Shown piece by piece: positions 1-8,113 of a stretch of 64,000 nucleotides of DNA. A model generated the notes under the pieces. It saw only the letters and a program-made list of their open reading frames with translations. It was not told the DNA's origin and made no database searches. How positions within the stretch are numbered: the stretch's first letter is position 1; every line of letters begins with the position of its first letter. The position numbers and the translations under genes were made by a program. The stretch lies in the NCBI GenBank assembly GCA_033856175.1, contig JAWVFK010000010.1:32580-96579 (forward strand). Reading direction: 5' to 3'. Source of the DNA: JAWVFK01 sp033856175. GTDB lineage: Bacteria; Actinomycetota; Thermoleophilia; Solirubrobacterales; 70-9.

Positions 1-478
1 AGAGCTCGGGAAAGCGAAGGTCGTAGCAAACCGTCAGGCCCAGGAGGATGTCGCCGACCGGCGCCAGCACGGTCTCCTCGCCGGGCTGCTCGTGCTCGGA
101 CTCGCGATAGGCGACGCCACCGACCTCGACGTCGAACATGTGGATTTTGCGGTAGGCGGCGAGGCGCTCGCCATCGGGCGCGATCAGCACCGAGGTGTTG
201 AAGGCCTTCTCCTCGCCCTCCTCGCGGGTCGCGACGCTGCCGGCGAGCAGGTGGATGCCGAGCTCGCGCGCCCAGCTCGCGGCGGCCGCCAGCGAGGGGC
301 CGTCGAGTGGCTCGGCGCCCTCGAGCAGGGCCTCGCCGGGGGCGAGCAGGTTCCACTTCTCCGGCAGGACGACGAGCTCGGCGCCGTCGGCGGCGGCGGC
401 GCGGACGAGCCGCTCAGCGTTCGCCAGGTTGGAGTCCTTGTCGTCGTTGGAGTTGAGCTGTACCGCGGCCGCACGCAT
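1..478 (-). CDS. Carbon-nitrogen hydrolase (Nit/omega-amidase-like), C-terminus cut off by window edge
   Basis: The first 159 residues of a nitrilase-superfamily amidase are visible; the rest lies beyond base 1. All three catalytic residues of the superfamily can be placed: Glu40 in VVLPEKWN, Lys111 in YRKIHMFD and Cys151 in LTVCYDLRFPE. The YRK-H-FD stretch followed by YRES is typical of the Nit1/Nit2 branch, which hydrolyses small alpha-keto acid amides such as deaminated glutathione. The start is the ATG at 478-476. A perfect palindrome sits about 50 bases upstream, just after a TATACT box, so the gene probably has its own repressible promoter although it follows the minus-strand catabolic series. 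The exact substrate is unknown. Confidence 0.88.
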   Translation of the reverse strand, partial: MRAAAVQLNSNDDKDSNLANAERLVRAAAADGAELVVLPEKWNLLAPGEALLEGAEPLDGPSLAAAASWARELGIHLLAGSVATREEGEEKAFNTSVLIAPDGERLAAYRKIHMFDVEVGGVAYRESEHEQPGEETVLAPVGDILLGLTVCYDLRFPEL

Positions 479-526
479 GGCTCTCGCAACCTTTTTCGCT
501 GGGTTTTCGCTGGCTCTCGACTGGTT

Positions 527-542
527 GACTGACCAGTCAGTC
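527..542. promoter_or_regulatory. Palindromic operator, TetR-type
   Basis: GACTGAC-CA-GTCAGTC has two perfect 7-base arms around a 2-base centre. This resembles sites bound by many TetR-family repressors. It lies between a TATACT box (560-555, minus strand) and the amidase start at 478, where a bound repressor would cover the transcription start. No TetR gene lies in the window. Confidence 0.65.
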
Positions 543-554
543 GCCGGGGATTCC

Positions 555-560
555 AGTATA
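555..560 (-). promoter_or_regulatory. Possible -10 element for the Nit-type amidase
   Basis: TATACT on the minus strand, 12 bases before the palindrome. No clear -35 hexamer was found 17 bases upstream, so the assignment rests on the -10 and the operator position. Confidence 0.4.
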
Positions 561-577
561 GGTCCGGGCCTCAGCGG

Positions 578-1813
578 CTAGGCAGAGCGCCGCTGGTGCG
601 CAACCGGGAAGGCAAGGGCAAGCGGCGGCTGGGGCCGGCCGAGGGCGCGGCGCAGGACCGCCGGCGCCGCGAACCAGGTGCCGCCGACGAAGCGCATGAT
701 CGGCCCGAAGGAAACCGCGGCGGGGGCGCCGACGAAATGCAGCCCCGGGACCGAGGACTCGAGGCCCGGCCCGAGCCGCGGTGAGCTCCCCTCCATCTCC
801 AGCCCGGCCAGCAGCGAGGGCGCCAGGAAGCCGAGGCCGGCGAGGTCGACCTCGTAGCCGGTGCCGAGGTAGACGTGGTCGGCGAGCAGCTCGTCGCCAT
901 CGGCCAGCTGCAGGCGGACGCCGCCGCCGGCCTCCTCGGCCGTGACTATCGGCGCCGCGGTCCGCAGACGGACGTTCTCCAGTCGCGGCCGCAGCCAGTC
1001 GGAGCCTGCCGGGACCGTGCAGCGCATCACGAGCAGCTGGCGCAGCTCGGCCGGCAGGTGCCGGAACACATTCGGGACGGCCGCCAGCCAGCCGCTGACG
1101 CGGCCGCCGACGTCGGTCGGTGGCAGCATCCGCCGGCGGAGGTCGAGGTGGCCGTCGGGCGGGTCGCCCGCGAGCCAGACGATGTCGGCGGCACGCGCCG
1201 CAACCTCGACCTCGGCCCCCGCCTCGTGGAGCAGCGCCGCGCCCTCGAGGGCGCTCTGGCCGCAGCCGACGACGACGACGCGCTTGCCGGCGAACCGCGT
1301 CAGCTCGCCAGCGTCGGCGCTGTGCGAGACGAGAGCGTCCGGCAGCGAGGCGAGCTCGGCCGGCCGGCGGGCAAACCGCGAGGGCCCGGTTGCAACGACC
1401 ACCCGTCGCGCCGTCAGCGACTCACCGTTGTCCAGCGTCAACCGCAGGCCGTTCGCCGCGATCTCGACCTCGGTCACCCGCCGGCGATCCACTTCCGGCG
1501 CGACCTGGCGCTGGAACCACTTGCCGTACTCGACGAACTCCTCGACGCGAACCGGCTTCGAGATCCCGCCGGGGCGCTGCCTGGCGAAGTCGTCGACCAT
1601 CAGACCGCCGCCGGGATGGGCGATGCTGCTGACGCGACTCGTCGAGCGCAGCAGCATGCCGGCGGGCATGTGGTCACGCCAGAGATCCATCGGCTCACCG
1701 AAGATCCGGTGGTCGATTCCGGCGGCGGTGAGGAAGGCGGCGGTTGCCAGGCCATAGGGGCCGGCGCCGACGATCGCTGTGTCCGTGTCGCGGGCGGGGC
1801 TCGCGGCGGCCAC
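578..1813 (-). CDS. FAD/NAD(P)-binding oxidoreductase, flavin monooxygenase-like
   Basis: A 411-residue flavoprotein with two Rossmann folds. The FAD site is GAGPYG at residues 16-21. A second nucleotide site, VVVVGCGQSALEG, lies near residue 180, as expected for the NADPH domain of flavin monooxygenases and N-hydroxylases. The C-terminal part has the usual D-x-V-Y-L-G-T-G-Y segment that closes the FAD domain. It starts with GTG at 1813, one base after the thioesterase stop, so it is translated as the last gene of a long minus-strand series. It probably oxygenates or oxidises a small organic substrate of the pathway encoded upstream, but the substrate cannot be read from sequence. Confidence 0.75.
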   Translation of the reverse strand: MAAASPARDTDTAIVGAGPYGLATAAFLTAAGIDHRIFGEPMDLWRDHMPAGMLLRSTSRVSSIAHPGGGLMVDDFARQRPGGISKPVRVEEFVEYGKWFQRQVAPEVDRRRVTEVEIAANGLRLTLDNGESLTARRVVVATGPSRFARRPAELASLPDALVSHSADAGELTRFAGKRVVVVGCGQSALEGAALLHEAGAEVEVAARAADIVWLAGDPPDGHLDLRRRMLPPTDVGGRVSGWLAAVPNVFRHLPAELRQLLVMRCTVPAGSDWLRPRLENVRLRTAAPIVTAEEAGGGVRLQLADGDELLADHVYLGTGYEVDLAGLGFLAPSLLAGLEMEGSSPRLGPGLESSVPGLHFVGAPAAVSFGPIMRFVGGTWFAAPAVLRRALGRPQPPLALAFPVAHQRRSA

Positions 1814-1814
1814 G

Positions 1815-2945
1815 TCAGTCCTCGGTGTTCCGACTGTCGAGGTCGGACTCGCCGATCGTGCTCATCGAGCGATCGGGGATCAGCATCGCCGAGCCGGTGG
1901 CGACGGCGACGCGCTTGCCCTCGGCGTTGAGAACCTCGCCGGTGGCGATCGCAATCGAGCGGCCGCGATGGAGGACGCTGCCGCGGGCCGTCAGCTCGCG
2001 GCCGTCGGGGGCGACAGGGCGCAGGAAGTTGACCTTGATGTCGAGGCCGACGACGGCGACGTTGGCCGGCGTCGTCGTGATGATCGCCGCCTGCAGCGCG
2101 GCGTCGGCGACCATCGCAATGAAGCCGCCCTGGACGCGCGGCAGCGGCGGGCAGTGCCACTTCGTCGCCGGCAGGGCGAAGGTCGCCTCACCCTCGCCGG
2201 TCCCACGGAGGTCGAGGCCGGTCAGATAGTGGAGCGGCGGCATCGGCAGCTCGCCGGCGATCTGCGCGTCGAGGACCTCGCGGCCGCTCATCTGCCGCCA
2301 GACCTCGGCGTCGAGCACCTCGCCCGCCACCGGCTCGCGGGCATACGGTGGCGGCCCTCCCCCCTCCTTTGGCTCCGGCGCGACCAGCTCTGCGGGAGGC
2401 TCGGGGATCGGGTCGAGCTGGGGCAGGATCGCGCAGCGGGTCGTCGAGTGGGCGACGAGCCGCCCCTCACCGCCGCCGGCCGGCTCGTCGATCACGAAGG
2501 CCTCGGAGATGCCGATCGAGCGGCCACGGTGGATCAGCTGGCCGCCGCAGTCGATCGTTCCGCCCGGGCGGACCGGGCGGATCATCGTCAGCGACAGCTC
2601 GGCGGTCGTGTACGGCGTCGCGGGCGGCAGGTCGACCTGGACCGAGCAGCCGAGCGACGCGTCGGCCAGGGCGCAGAGCACGCCGGCCGAGATCAGCCCC
2701 GCCGAGTTGACGAGCCATGGAGAAGAAGGCATCGAGAACGCGGCGGTTCCCTTGCCGGCCTCGGTCGGCCGCATGCCAGTGAGGTAGTGGATCGGCGGGA
2801 TCGGCGCCAGGCCCTGGACGGCGCTGCGCATCAGCTCGAGCCCCGGCAGGCCGAAGCGGTCGAGGCCGCCGTAGTCGCCCCAGCCGGGCTGCTCCCAGAT
2901 CGGCACGTCGTCGCGGATCGGCTGCGGCGCCGGGTCTCCGTTCAC
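1815..2945 (-). CDS. Double hotdog thioesterase, PaaI-like, two fused domains
   Basis: A 376-residue protein made of two tandem PaaI-type hotdog domains, roughly residues 55-170 and 235-365. Both halves repeat the pattern HYLTG, then G-x-A-x-F-x-P, an ALADA or MVADAAL helix, R-P-V-R/A-P and a final HRGRSI strand. Single-domain PaaI proteins are about 140 residues and form tetramers; here two units are fused, so it probably works as a dimer of fused chains. It is expected to hydrolyse acyl-CoA thioesters and release CoA. It starts with GTG at 2945, nine bases after the VOC gene. Confidence 0.8.
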   Translation of the reverse strand: MNGDPAPQPIRDDVPIWEQPGWGDYGGLDRFGLPGLELMRSAVQGLAPIPPIHYLTGMRPTEAGKGTAAFSMPSSPWLVNSAGLISAGVLCALADASLGCSVQVDLPPATPYTTAELSLTMIRPVRPGGTIDCGGQLIHRGRSIGISEAFVIDEPAGGGEGRLVAHSTTRCAILPQLDPIPEPPAELVAPEPKEGGGPPPYAREPVAGEVLDAEVWRQMSGREVLDAQIAGELPMPPLHYLTGLDLRGTGEGEATFALPATKWHCPPLPRVQGGFIAMVADAALQAAIITTTPANVAVVGLDIKVNFLRPVAPDGRELTARGSVLHRGRSIAIATGEVLNAEGKRVAVATGSAMLIPDRSMSTIGESDLDSRNTED

Positions 2946-2954
2946 AGCTCAAAC

Positions 2955-3590
2955 CTAGCGATGGTCAGCGTCTGGCTCCGGCGTGATCAGCGCCACCGGC
3001 AGGCCGAGTTGCGCCGCGCCGCGAACGGTGGCGATCCGACGGCCTGGTTGGACAGCGTCGCGGGGCTCGCCGAGCCGCTCGCCGAGTAGCGCCGCCGCGG
3101 CGTCGAGGTCGGCGACGGTGAAGGTCAGGCCCCAGAAGCGGGCCGGCCCGGCAGGCACGTCGGCCGCGACGACCAGCTCGAGCAGCGGCTCGCCGACGCG
3201 GAAGAACGCCTGCTCTACCGGCCGGCCCATGACCTCCCCCTGCCGCCGCCGGCGCAGGCCGATCCCGGCGGCCTCGAACGCCGCGATCGTCCGCTCGAGC
3301 TCCGGCGTAAAGGCGACGACGTGGTCGATCGCGACGGCGCCGTTCGGATGGCCTGGGGCGCTGTGCGCCTCGTGCTCGATCGCCGCTGCAAACGTCGGCA
3401 GCCCGTCGAGCTCCGTCGAGGCGACATCGCGCAATCCCCAGGAGACGATTCCACCGCCGGAATCCGTACCGGCGAGGCGCAGCGTCACCGCGCCGACGCG
3501 ACAGCAGGAACCGTCGACGGCGAACCCGGCGGCGCTCCAAGCGCCCGGCGCTCCGGCGATCGTCAGCTCGGCGAGCGCGGGGTGAACCAA
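2955..3590 (-). CDS. VOC-superfamily (glyoxalase-like) protein
   Basis: A 211-residue protein with the paired beta-alpha-beta-beta-beta modules of the VOC fold. The central part reads IDHVVAFTPELERTIAAFEA, a typical module start with a possible metal-binding His, and RVGEPLLELVV supplies the distal Glu. The C-terminal module ends FTVADLDAAAALL. VOC proteins include dioxygenases, epimerases and glyoxalases, so the reaction cannot be assigned. The gap to the MerR gene upstream is only two bases and the next gene follows after nine, so it belongs to the same transcript. Confidence 0.7.
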   Translation of the reverse strand: MVHPALAELTIAGAPGAWSAAGFAVDGSCCRVGAVTLRLAGTDSGGGIVSWGLRDVASTELDGLPTFAAAIEHEAHSAPGHPNGAVAIDHVVAFTPELERTIAAFEAAGIGLRRRRQGEVMGRPVEQAFFRVGEPLLELVVAADVPAGPARFWGLTFTVADLDAAAALLGERLGEPRDAVQPGRRIATVRGAAQLGLPVALITPEPDADHR

Positions 3591-3592
3591 CG

Positions 3593-4294
3593 CTACTTGC
3601 GGGCGTCGCGGTGGCGCTCGAGCTCGGCGACCAGCAGTTTCGTGTGCAGCGCAGCGATCAGATCCTTGAGCGGCTCGGCGCCGGCCTCGATCATCTCAAC
3701 GGCGCGCTCGGGCTCCATCTCGCCCCCGAGGCGCTTCATCAGGACCTCGACCTCCTCGGCGACGAGGCCCTCGAGGGCGCCCTTGTAGCGCAGCGTGTCA
3801 TAGACGGTGAAGCCGATGTCCTCGGCGTAGCCGCCGGCGCGGAAGCGGCTGATCGCCTCGACGATCTTGACGTCGGAGGGTGAGTAGCCGCGCGAGTTGG
3901 GGCTCAGCACCTCGAGCTCCTCGAGCCGGTCGAGAACCTCGCGCGGGACCTCGTAGCGGCGGGCGACCTCGGCCGGCGAGGTTCGCTCCTTCTCCCCCGC
4001 CAGCGCCCGCTCGAGGATCCGGTCCTCGAGCTCGACCAGCGCCCGCGCCCGCTCGGGATCGTCCTCGAGCATCCCCTTGATCACCCGCAGCGGCATGAAG
4101 CGCTCCTCCTGGAGCTGCTTGATCAGGCGGATCCGCTCGGCGAACTCCGGCGGGTAGTAGGCCATGTTGCGGCTGGTCCGCACCGGCTCCGGCAGCAGGC
4201 CCTCGCGCAGGTAGTGCTTGATAGTCGCCGCCGAGACACCAGAGGCCTCGGCCAGCTCACCCATCCGCAGCAGCTTGCGCTCCGCCGTCGCCAT
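3593..4294 (-). CDS. MerR-family transcriptional regulator
   Basis: A 233-residue regulator with an N-terminal MerR winged helix (residues about 10-80: MGELAEASGVSAATIKHYL, then the wing around residue 45 and a second helix-turn-helix). A second HTH-like stretch near residues 105-145 (PAEVARRYEVPREVLDRLE) precedes an all-helical C-terminal region. No cysteine metal-binding motif is present, so it is not a metal sensor. It sits inside the catabolic series, three bases after the CoA-transferase stop. MerR regulators such as LiuR control acyl-CoA catabolism in other bacteria, so a pathway acyl-CoA as ligand is a fair inference. Confidence 0.82.
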   Translation of the reverse strand: MATAERKLLRMGELAEASGVSAATIKHYLREGLLPEPVRTSRNMAYYPPEFAERIRLIKQLQEERFMPLRVIKGMLEDDPERARALVELEDRILERALAGEKERTSPAEVARRYEVPREVLDRLEELEVLSPNSRGYSPSDVKIVEAISRFRAGGYAEDIGFTVYDTLRYKGALEGLVAEEVEVLMKRLGGEMEPERAVEMIEAGAEPLKDLIAALHTKLLVAELERHRDARK

Positions 4295-4297
4295 CGC

Positions 4298-5533
4298 TCA
4301 GGCCGAGAGGAACGCGGGTGCCGAGCCCGCGGTTGGGCCGGCGGCGGCACCGGACTCGAGCATCGCCGCCACCTCGTCCTCGGAGTAGCCGGCGTCGCGC
4401 AGAACCTCCTCGGTGTGCTCGCCGAGCGCCGGTCCCGGCAGGCGGTTGGTGTCCGCCGGAGTACGGCCGAATCTGACCGGGTGGGCGAGCAGCCTCGCCT
4501 GGCCCTCGACGCCCGGCTGGTCGAGGCCGGCGACCATCCCGCGTTCGCGGACGAGGTCGGACTCGAGCGCCTCGTCGACGTCGAGGACCGGCTCGACCAT
4601 CGCGTCGTGCTCGTCGTTGAAGGCGCGCCACTCGTCGCGGCTGCGCGATCGGAAAACGTCGGCGATCTGCCGCCAGGCGTCCGAGCCCGGCTTCTCGAAC
4701 TGCTTCTCGACCAGATCCTCGCGCTCGATCCCGCGGCAGAACGCCTGCCAGAACTTCGGCTCGAGGGCGCCGCAGGTGACCCAGCCGTCGGCGGCCTCGT
4801 AGGGGAAGTAGCAGACGAGCCCACCGGCCAGCGGAGCCTCGCCGCGCCGCGGCACCTCGCCGTCGCAGAGGTAGCGCGCGGCCTCCATCGCCAGCCACGA
4901 CAGCGCCCCGTCGGTCATCGAGACGTCAACCAGCTGGCCCTCGCCGGAGCGACGAGCCTCGTGGAGCGCCGCCATGACGCCGAAGGCGGCCATCAGCGCA
5001 CCGCCGCCGAGATCGGCGATCTGCCCCCCCGCCTGGATCGGCCTGCCGCCCGCCTCGCCCGTCAGCCCGAGCAACCCGTTGAGCCCGAGGTAGTTCATGT
5101 CGTGGCCGGCACGCTGGGCGTTCGGGCCGGTCTGGCCGTAGCCGGTGATCGCGCAGTAGACGAGGGCGGGGTTCTGCTCGCGCAGGCGCTCGTAGCCGAC
5201 GCCGAGGCGGTCGAGCACACCGGGACGAAAGCTCTCCAGCAGGACATCGTGGTCGCGGGCCAGCCGCAGCAGCGCCTCGCGGCCCGCCTCCTGCTTGAGA
5301 TCGAGGCGGATCGAGCGCTTGTTGCGATTGAGCGCCAGGAAGAGCGCCGAGCCCGCGCTGCGCTCGGCCCCCTCGTAGTGGGGCGGCGCCCAGCGGATGT
5401 AGTCGCCCATGCCGGTGTCCTCGACCTTCAGCACCTCGGCGCCGAGGTCGGCGAGCAGCAGCGAGCAGAAGCCTCCGGGCAGCAGCCGCGTCAGGTCGAG
5501 GACCCTGACGTCGGAGAGGGCGCCGGCGCTCAC
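4298..5533 (-). CDS. CaiB/BaiF family CoA-transferase
   Basis: A 411-residue class III CoA-transferase. It opens with VRVLDLTRLLPGGF and LLADLGAEVLKVE, the usual family start, and has the catalytic aspartate in QIADLGGG. RPGVLDRLGVGYERL and the C-terminal PGPALGEHTEEVL are also family hallmarks. The enzyme moves CoA between carboxylic acids through an aspartyl-CoA thioester. I chose GTG at 5533 because it overlaps the stop of the preceding gene as GTGA and gives normal length; the frame stays open further upstream but that part is the shadow of the neighbouring gene. It probably activates the acid degraded by this operon. Confidence 0.88.
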   Translation of the reverse strand: MSAGALSDVRVLDLTRLLPGGFCSLLLADLGAEVLKVEDTGMGDYIRWAPPHYEGAERSAGSALFLALNRNKRSIRLDLKQEAGREALLRLARDHDVLLESFRPGVLDRLGVGYERLREQNPALVYCAITGYGQTGPNAQRAGHDMNYLGLNGLLGLTGEAGGRPIQAGGQIADLGGGALMAAFGVMAALHEARRSGEGQLVDVSMTDGALSWLAMEAARYLCDGEVPRRGEAPLAGGLVCYFPYEAADGWVTCGALEPKFWQAFCRGIEREDLVEKQFEKPGSDAWRQIADVFRSRSRDEWRAFNDEHDAMVEPVLDVDEALESDLVRERGMVAGLDQPGVEGQARLLAHPVRFGRTPADTNRLPGPALGEHTEEVLRDAGYSEDEVAAMLESGAAAGPTAGSAPAFLSA

Positions 5534-6477
5534 TCCGGCGATGCCTCCGCGGCCTCGATCGGGTGCGCCAGCGCCTCGCGGCGAGTCGGCTGCTCGCGCT
5601 TGGGCACGCCGAGCATCTCGCGCGCCTCGGCGACGCTCGCGACGCGGCGACCCACGTCCTCGGCCATCTGCCGCGCCTTGGCGATCAGGTCGCCGTTGGA
5701 GCGCGCCATCTCGCCGTCGGGCAGGTAGAGGTTGTCCTCGAGGCCGGCGCGGACGTTGCCGCCGAGGACGAGCGAGGCGCCGAGCAGCTTCCACTGCTCG
5801 CGGGAGATGCCGATCACCTGCCAGTTGTTGGGCCCCTCCGCCCCGCCCGGGATCTGGTCGGCCATGAACGAGACGTTGCGGGCATTCGGTCGGATGCCGC
5901 CGTTGACCCCGACCACCAGCGAGACGTTGAGCGGGTCCTCGAGCAGGCCCATGTCGACGAGCGGGTCGAGGTTGGCGATGTGGCCGGCGTCGAAGCACTT
6001 GTGTTCGGGCTTGACGCCGATCTCGCGCATCGCCGTCAGGAACTCGATGATCGTGTCGAAGCTGTTCTCGAAGACCGCCTTGAAGACGAAGTCCTTGCGC
6101 CGCTTCGAGTACTTGGCGTAGTTCATCGAGCTCATGTTGAGCGCCGCGACGTCGGGCCGGAGCGCCCGCAGGTAGGCGATCCGCTTCTCCATCGAGACGC
6201 CGATCGCGCCGGTCGAGTAGTTGACGATGACGTCGTCGACGGCACCGAGGATCGCCTCGGTGATCGCGGCGAAGTCCTCGATCTCATACGAGGGAGTGCC
6301 GTCTGGCGTGCGGGCGTGGATGTGGATCTGCGAGGCGCCCTCGTCGACGGCGCGCTTGGCCTCGGCGGCGTACTCCTCGGGGGTGTAGGGGATCGCCGGG
6401 CACTGGTCGCGGTTGGCGATCGCCCCCGAGATCGAGCAGCTGATGACGACCGGGTCCTCGAAGTGGCTCACGGGCAC
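5530..6477 (-). CDS. Beta-keto acid cleavage enzyme (BKACE, Kce-like)
   Basis: A 315-residue member of the DUF849/BKACE family. These zinc enzymes condense a beta-keto acid with acetyl-CoA and release acetoacetate plus a new acyl-CoA; the founding member is 3-keto-5-aminohexanoate cleavage enzyme of lysine fermentation. The zinc motif HIHAR lies near residue 52, preceded by the conserved PYTPEEYAAEA helix, and the GGNVRAGLEDNLYLPDG stretch near residue 240 is the family signature. It starts at GTG 6477, 34 bases after the carboxylase gene, and its stop overlaps the CoA-transferase start. The beta-keto substrate is unknown; BKACE substrate is usually judged from neighbours. Confidence 0.88.
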   Translation of the reverse strand: MPVSHFEDPVVISCSISGAIANRDQCPAIPYTPEEYAAEAKRAVDEGASQIHIHARTPDGTPSYEIEDFAAITEAILGAVDDVIVNYSTGAIGVSMEKRIAYLRALRPDVAALNMSSMNYAKYSKRRKDFVFKAVFENSFDTIIEFLTAMREIGVKPEHKCFDAGHIANLDPLVDMGLLEDPLNVSLVVGVNGGIRPNARNVSFMADQIPGGAEGPNNWQVIGISREQWKLLGASLVLGGNVRAGLEDNLYLPDGEMARSNGDLIAKARQMAEDVGRRVASVAEAREMLGVPKREQPTRREALAHPIEAAEASPE

Positions 6478-6511
6478 ACCAGCCGGCGGACGCGAAGCGG
6501 AGCCGGCGGCC

Positions 6512-8113
6512 TCATACCGGCATCACCCCATGGCGCTTCCAGGGCCGCTCGACCCGCTTGCCGCGCGACATCCGCAGGGCGCGGACGATCGTCGGCCGCG
6601 TCTCGCGCGGGTCGATGATGTCGTCGATCAGCGCGTTGCCGGCGGCGATGTAGGGGTCGATGATCTTCTTGACCTCGGCGATCATCTCGGCGCGCGTCGC
6701 CTCGGGATCGTCTGATGCCTCGATCGCCGAGCGGCCGATGATGTTGACCGCGCCCTCGGCGCCCATCACCGAGATCTCGGCGCTCGGCCAGGCGACGATC
6801 AGATCGGGCTCGTAGGCCTTGCCGCACATCACGTAGTAGCCGGCGCCGTAGGCCTTGCGGATGACGACGGTCACCTTCGGCACCGTCGCCCGCGAGACGG
6901 CGTAGAGCATCTTGGCGCCGTGGCGAATGATCCCGGCGTGCTCGACCTTGGAGCCGACCATGAAGCCGGGGACGTCCTGGAGGAAGACGAGCGGGATGTT
7001 GAAGGCGTCGCAGAGGTTGATGAAGCGCGCCGCCTTGTCGGCGGAGTCGTTCTCGAGGATGCCGCCGAGCTGCTTGGGCTGGTTGGCGACGATCCCCGCC
7101 GGCTGGCCGCCGAAGCGGGCGAAGCAGGTGATCAGCGTCTTGGCGAACTTCGGCTTGATGTCGAAGAAGACGCCGTCGTCGACGATCTCGCGGATGACTT
7201 CGTACATGTCATAGGGATGGCGCGAGGACTCGGGGACGATCTCCAGCAGCTTCTCGGAGGCACGGTCCTCGGCGTCGTCACTCTCACGCAGCGGCGGCAG
7301 CTGCTCGCAGTTCGAGGGGAAGTAGGAGAGGTAGTCCTTGACCGCCTGGATGCACTCGGCATCGTCGGCGACCTCGAGATCGCCGACGCCGGACTTGCGG
7401 CAGTGGACCTTGGCGCCGCCCAGCTCCTCCATCGAGATGTCCTCGCCGGTGACGGCCTTGGTCAGGTGCGGGCCGGCAAGCGCCATCGCCCCCTGGCCGG
7501 AGACCATCGGCACGAAGTCAGACAGCGCCGGGATGTAGGCGGTGCCGGCGGCGCAGGGGCCCAGCATCGCCGCGACCATCGGGATCACGCCCGACATCAC
7601 GACCTCCTCGCGGAAGAGGTGGCCGGAGCCGGCGAACAGCGAGCCGGCGGCCTCCTGGATCCGCGCCCCGGCCGAATCGAGCAGCCAGATGAACGGCATC
7701 CGCTTGCTCAGCGCCATCTCGCGCAGACGGCTGACCTTGAGCTCACCGGTCATCCCCATCGAGCCGGCCATCACCGTGAAGTCGTAGGCGGCGATGCAGC
7801 AGGGACGGCCGTCGACGTCGCCCCAGCCGGTGATGACGCCGTCAGCCGGCGCCTGCTTGCCCTCCATCGCCTTCTGCGAGAAGTGGGGCCGGCCATGGAT
7901 GCCGAGCTCGACGAAGCTGCCGGCGTCGACCAGCAGGTCGAGGCGCTCGCGCGCGGTCAGCTTGCCGCGCTCGTGCTGGACGGCAATCTTCTCCTCGCCG
8001 CCGCCGAGCTTGGCCTGCTCGCGACGGTCGTGGAGGTCCTCGACGAGCTCGGCGAGCGTCGCGTCGGCGAGCTTCTCGCCGCTCTGGGGCTGCTCGGTCT
8101 CCGGCGCGCCCAT
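6512..8113 (-). CDS. Acyl-CoA carboxylase, carboxyltransferase (beta) subunit, PccB-like
   Basis: A 533-residue biotin-dependent carboxyltransferase of the propionyl/acyl-CoA carboxylase type. It shows the N-terminal RGKLTARERLDLLVD motif, the first oxyanion-hole glycines in DSAGARIQEA, and the C-terminal domain with GFMVGSKVEHAGIIRHGAKM and KAYGAGYYVM. It transfers CO2 from carboxybiotin to an acyl-CoA. I chose ATG 8113 because it overlaps the hydratase stop by one base and follows an AGGG-rich stretch; another ATG exists at 8128. No biotin carboxylase gene is nearby, but a free biotinyl carrier protein lies at 18302, so partner subunits are encoded elsewhere. Confidence 0.9.
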   Translation of the reverse strand: MGAPETEQPQSGEKLADATLAELVEDLHDRREQAKLGGGEEKIAVQHERGKLTARERLDLLVDAGSFVELGIHGRPHFSQKAMEGKQAPADGVITGWGDVDGRPCCIAAYDFTVMAGSMGMTGELKVSRLREMALSKRMPFIWLLDSAGARIQEAAGSLFAGSGHLFREEVVMSGVIPMVAAMLGPCAAGTAYIPALSDFVPMVSGQGAMALAGPHLTKAVTGEDISMEELGGAKVHCRKSGVGDLEVADDAECIQAVKDYLSYFPSNCEQLPPLRESDDAEDRASEKLLEIVPESSRHPYDMYEVIREIVDDGVFFDIKPKFAKTLITCFARFGGQPAGIVANQPKQLGGILENDSADKAARFINLCDAFNIPLVFLQDVPGFMVGSKVEHAGIIRHGAKMLYAVSRATVPKVTVVIRKAYGAGYYVMCGKAYEPDLIVAWPSAEISVMGAEGAVNIIGRSAIEASDDPEATRAEMIAEVKKIIDPYIAAGNALIDDIIDPRETRPTIVRALRMSRGKRVERPWKRHGVMPV

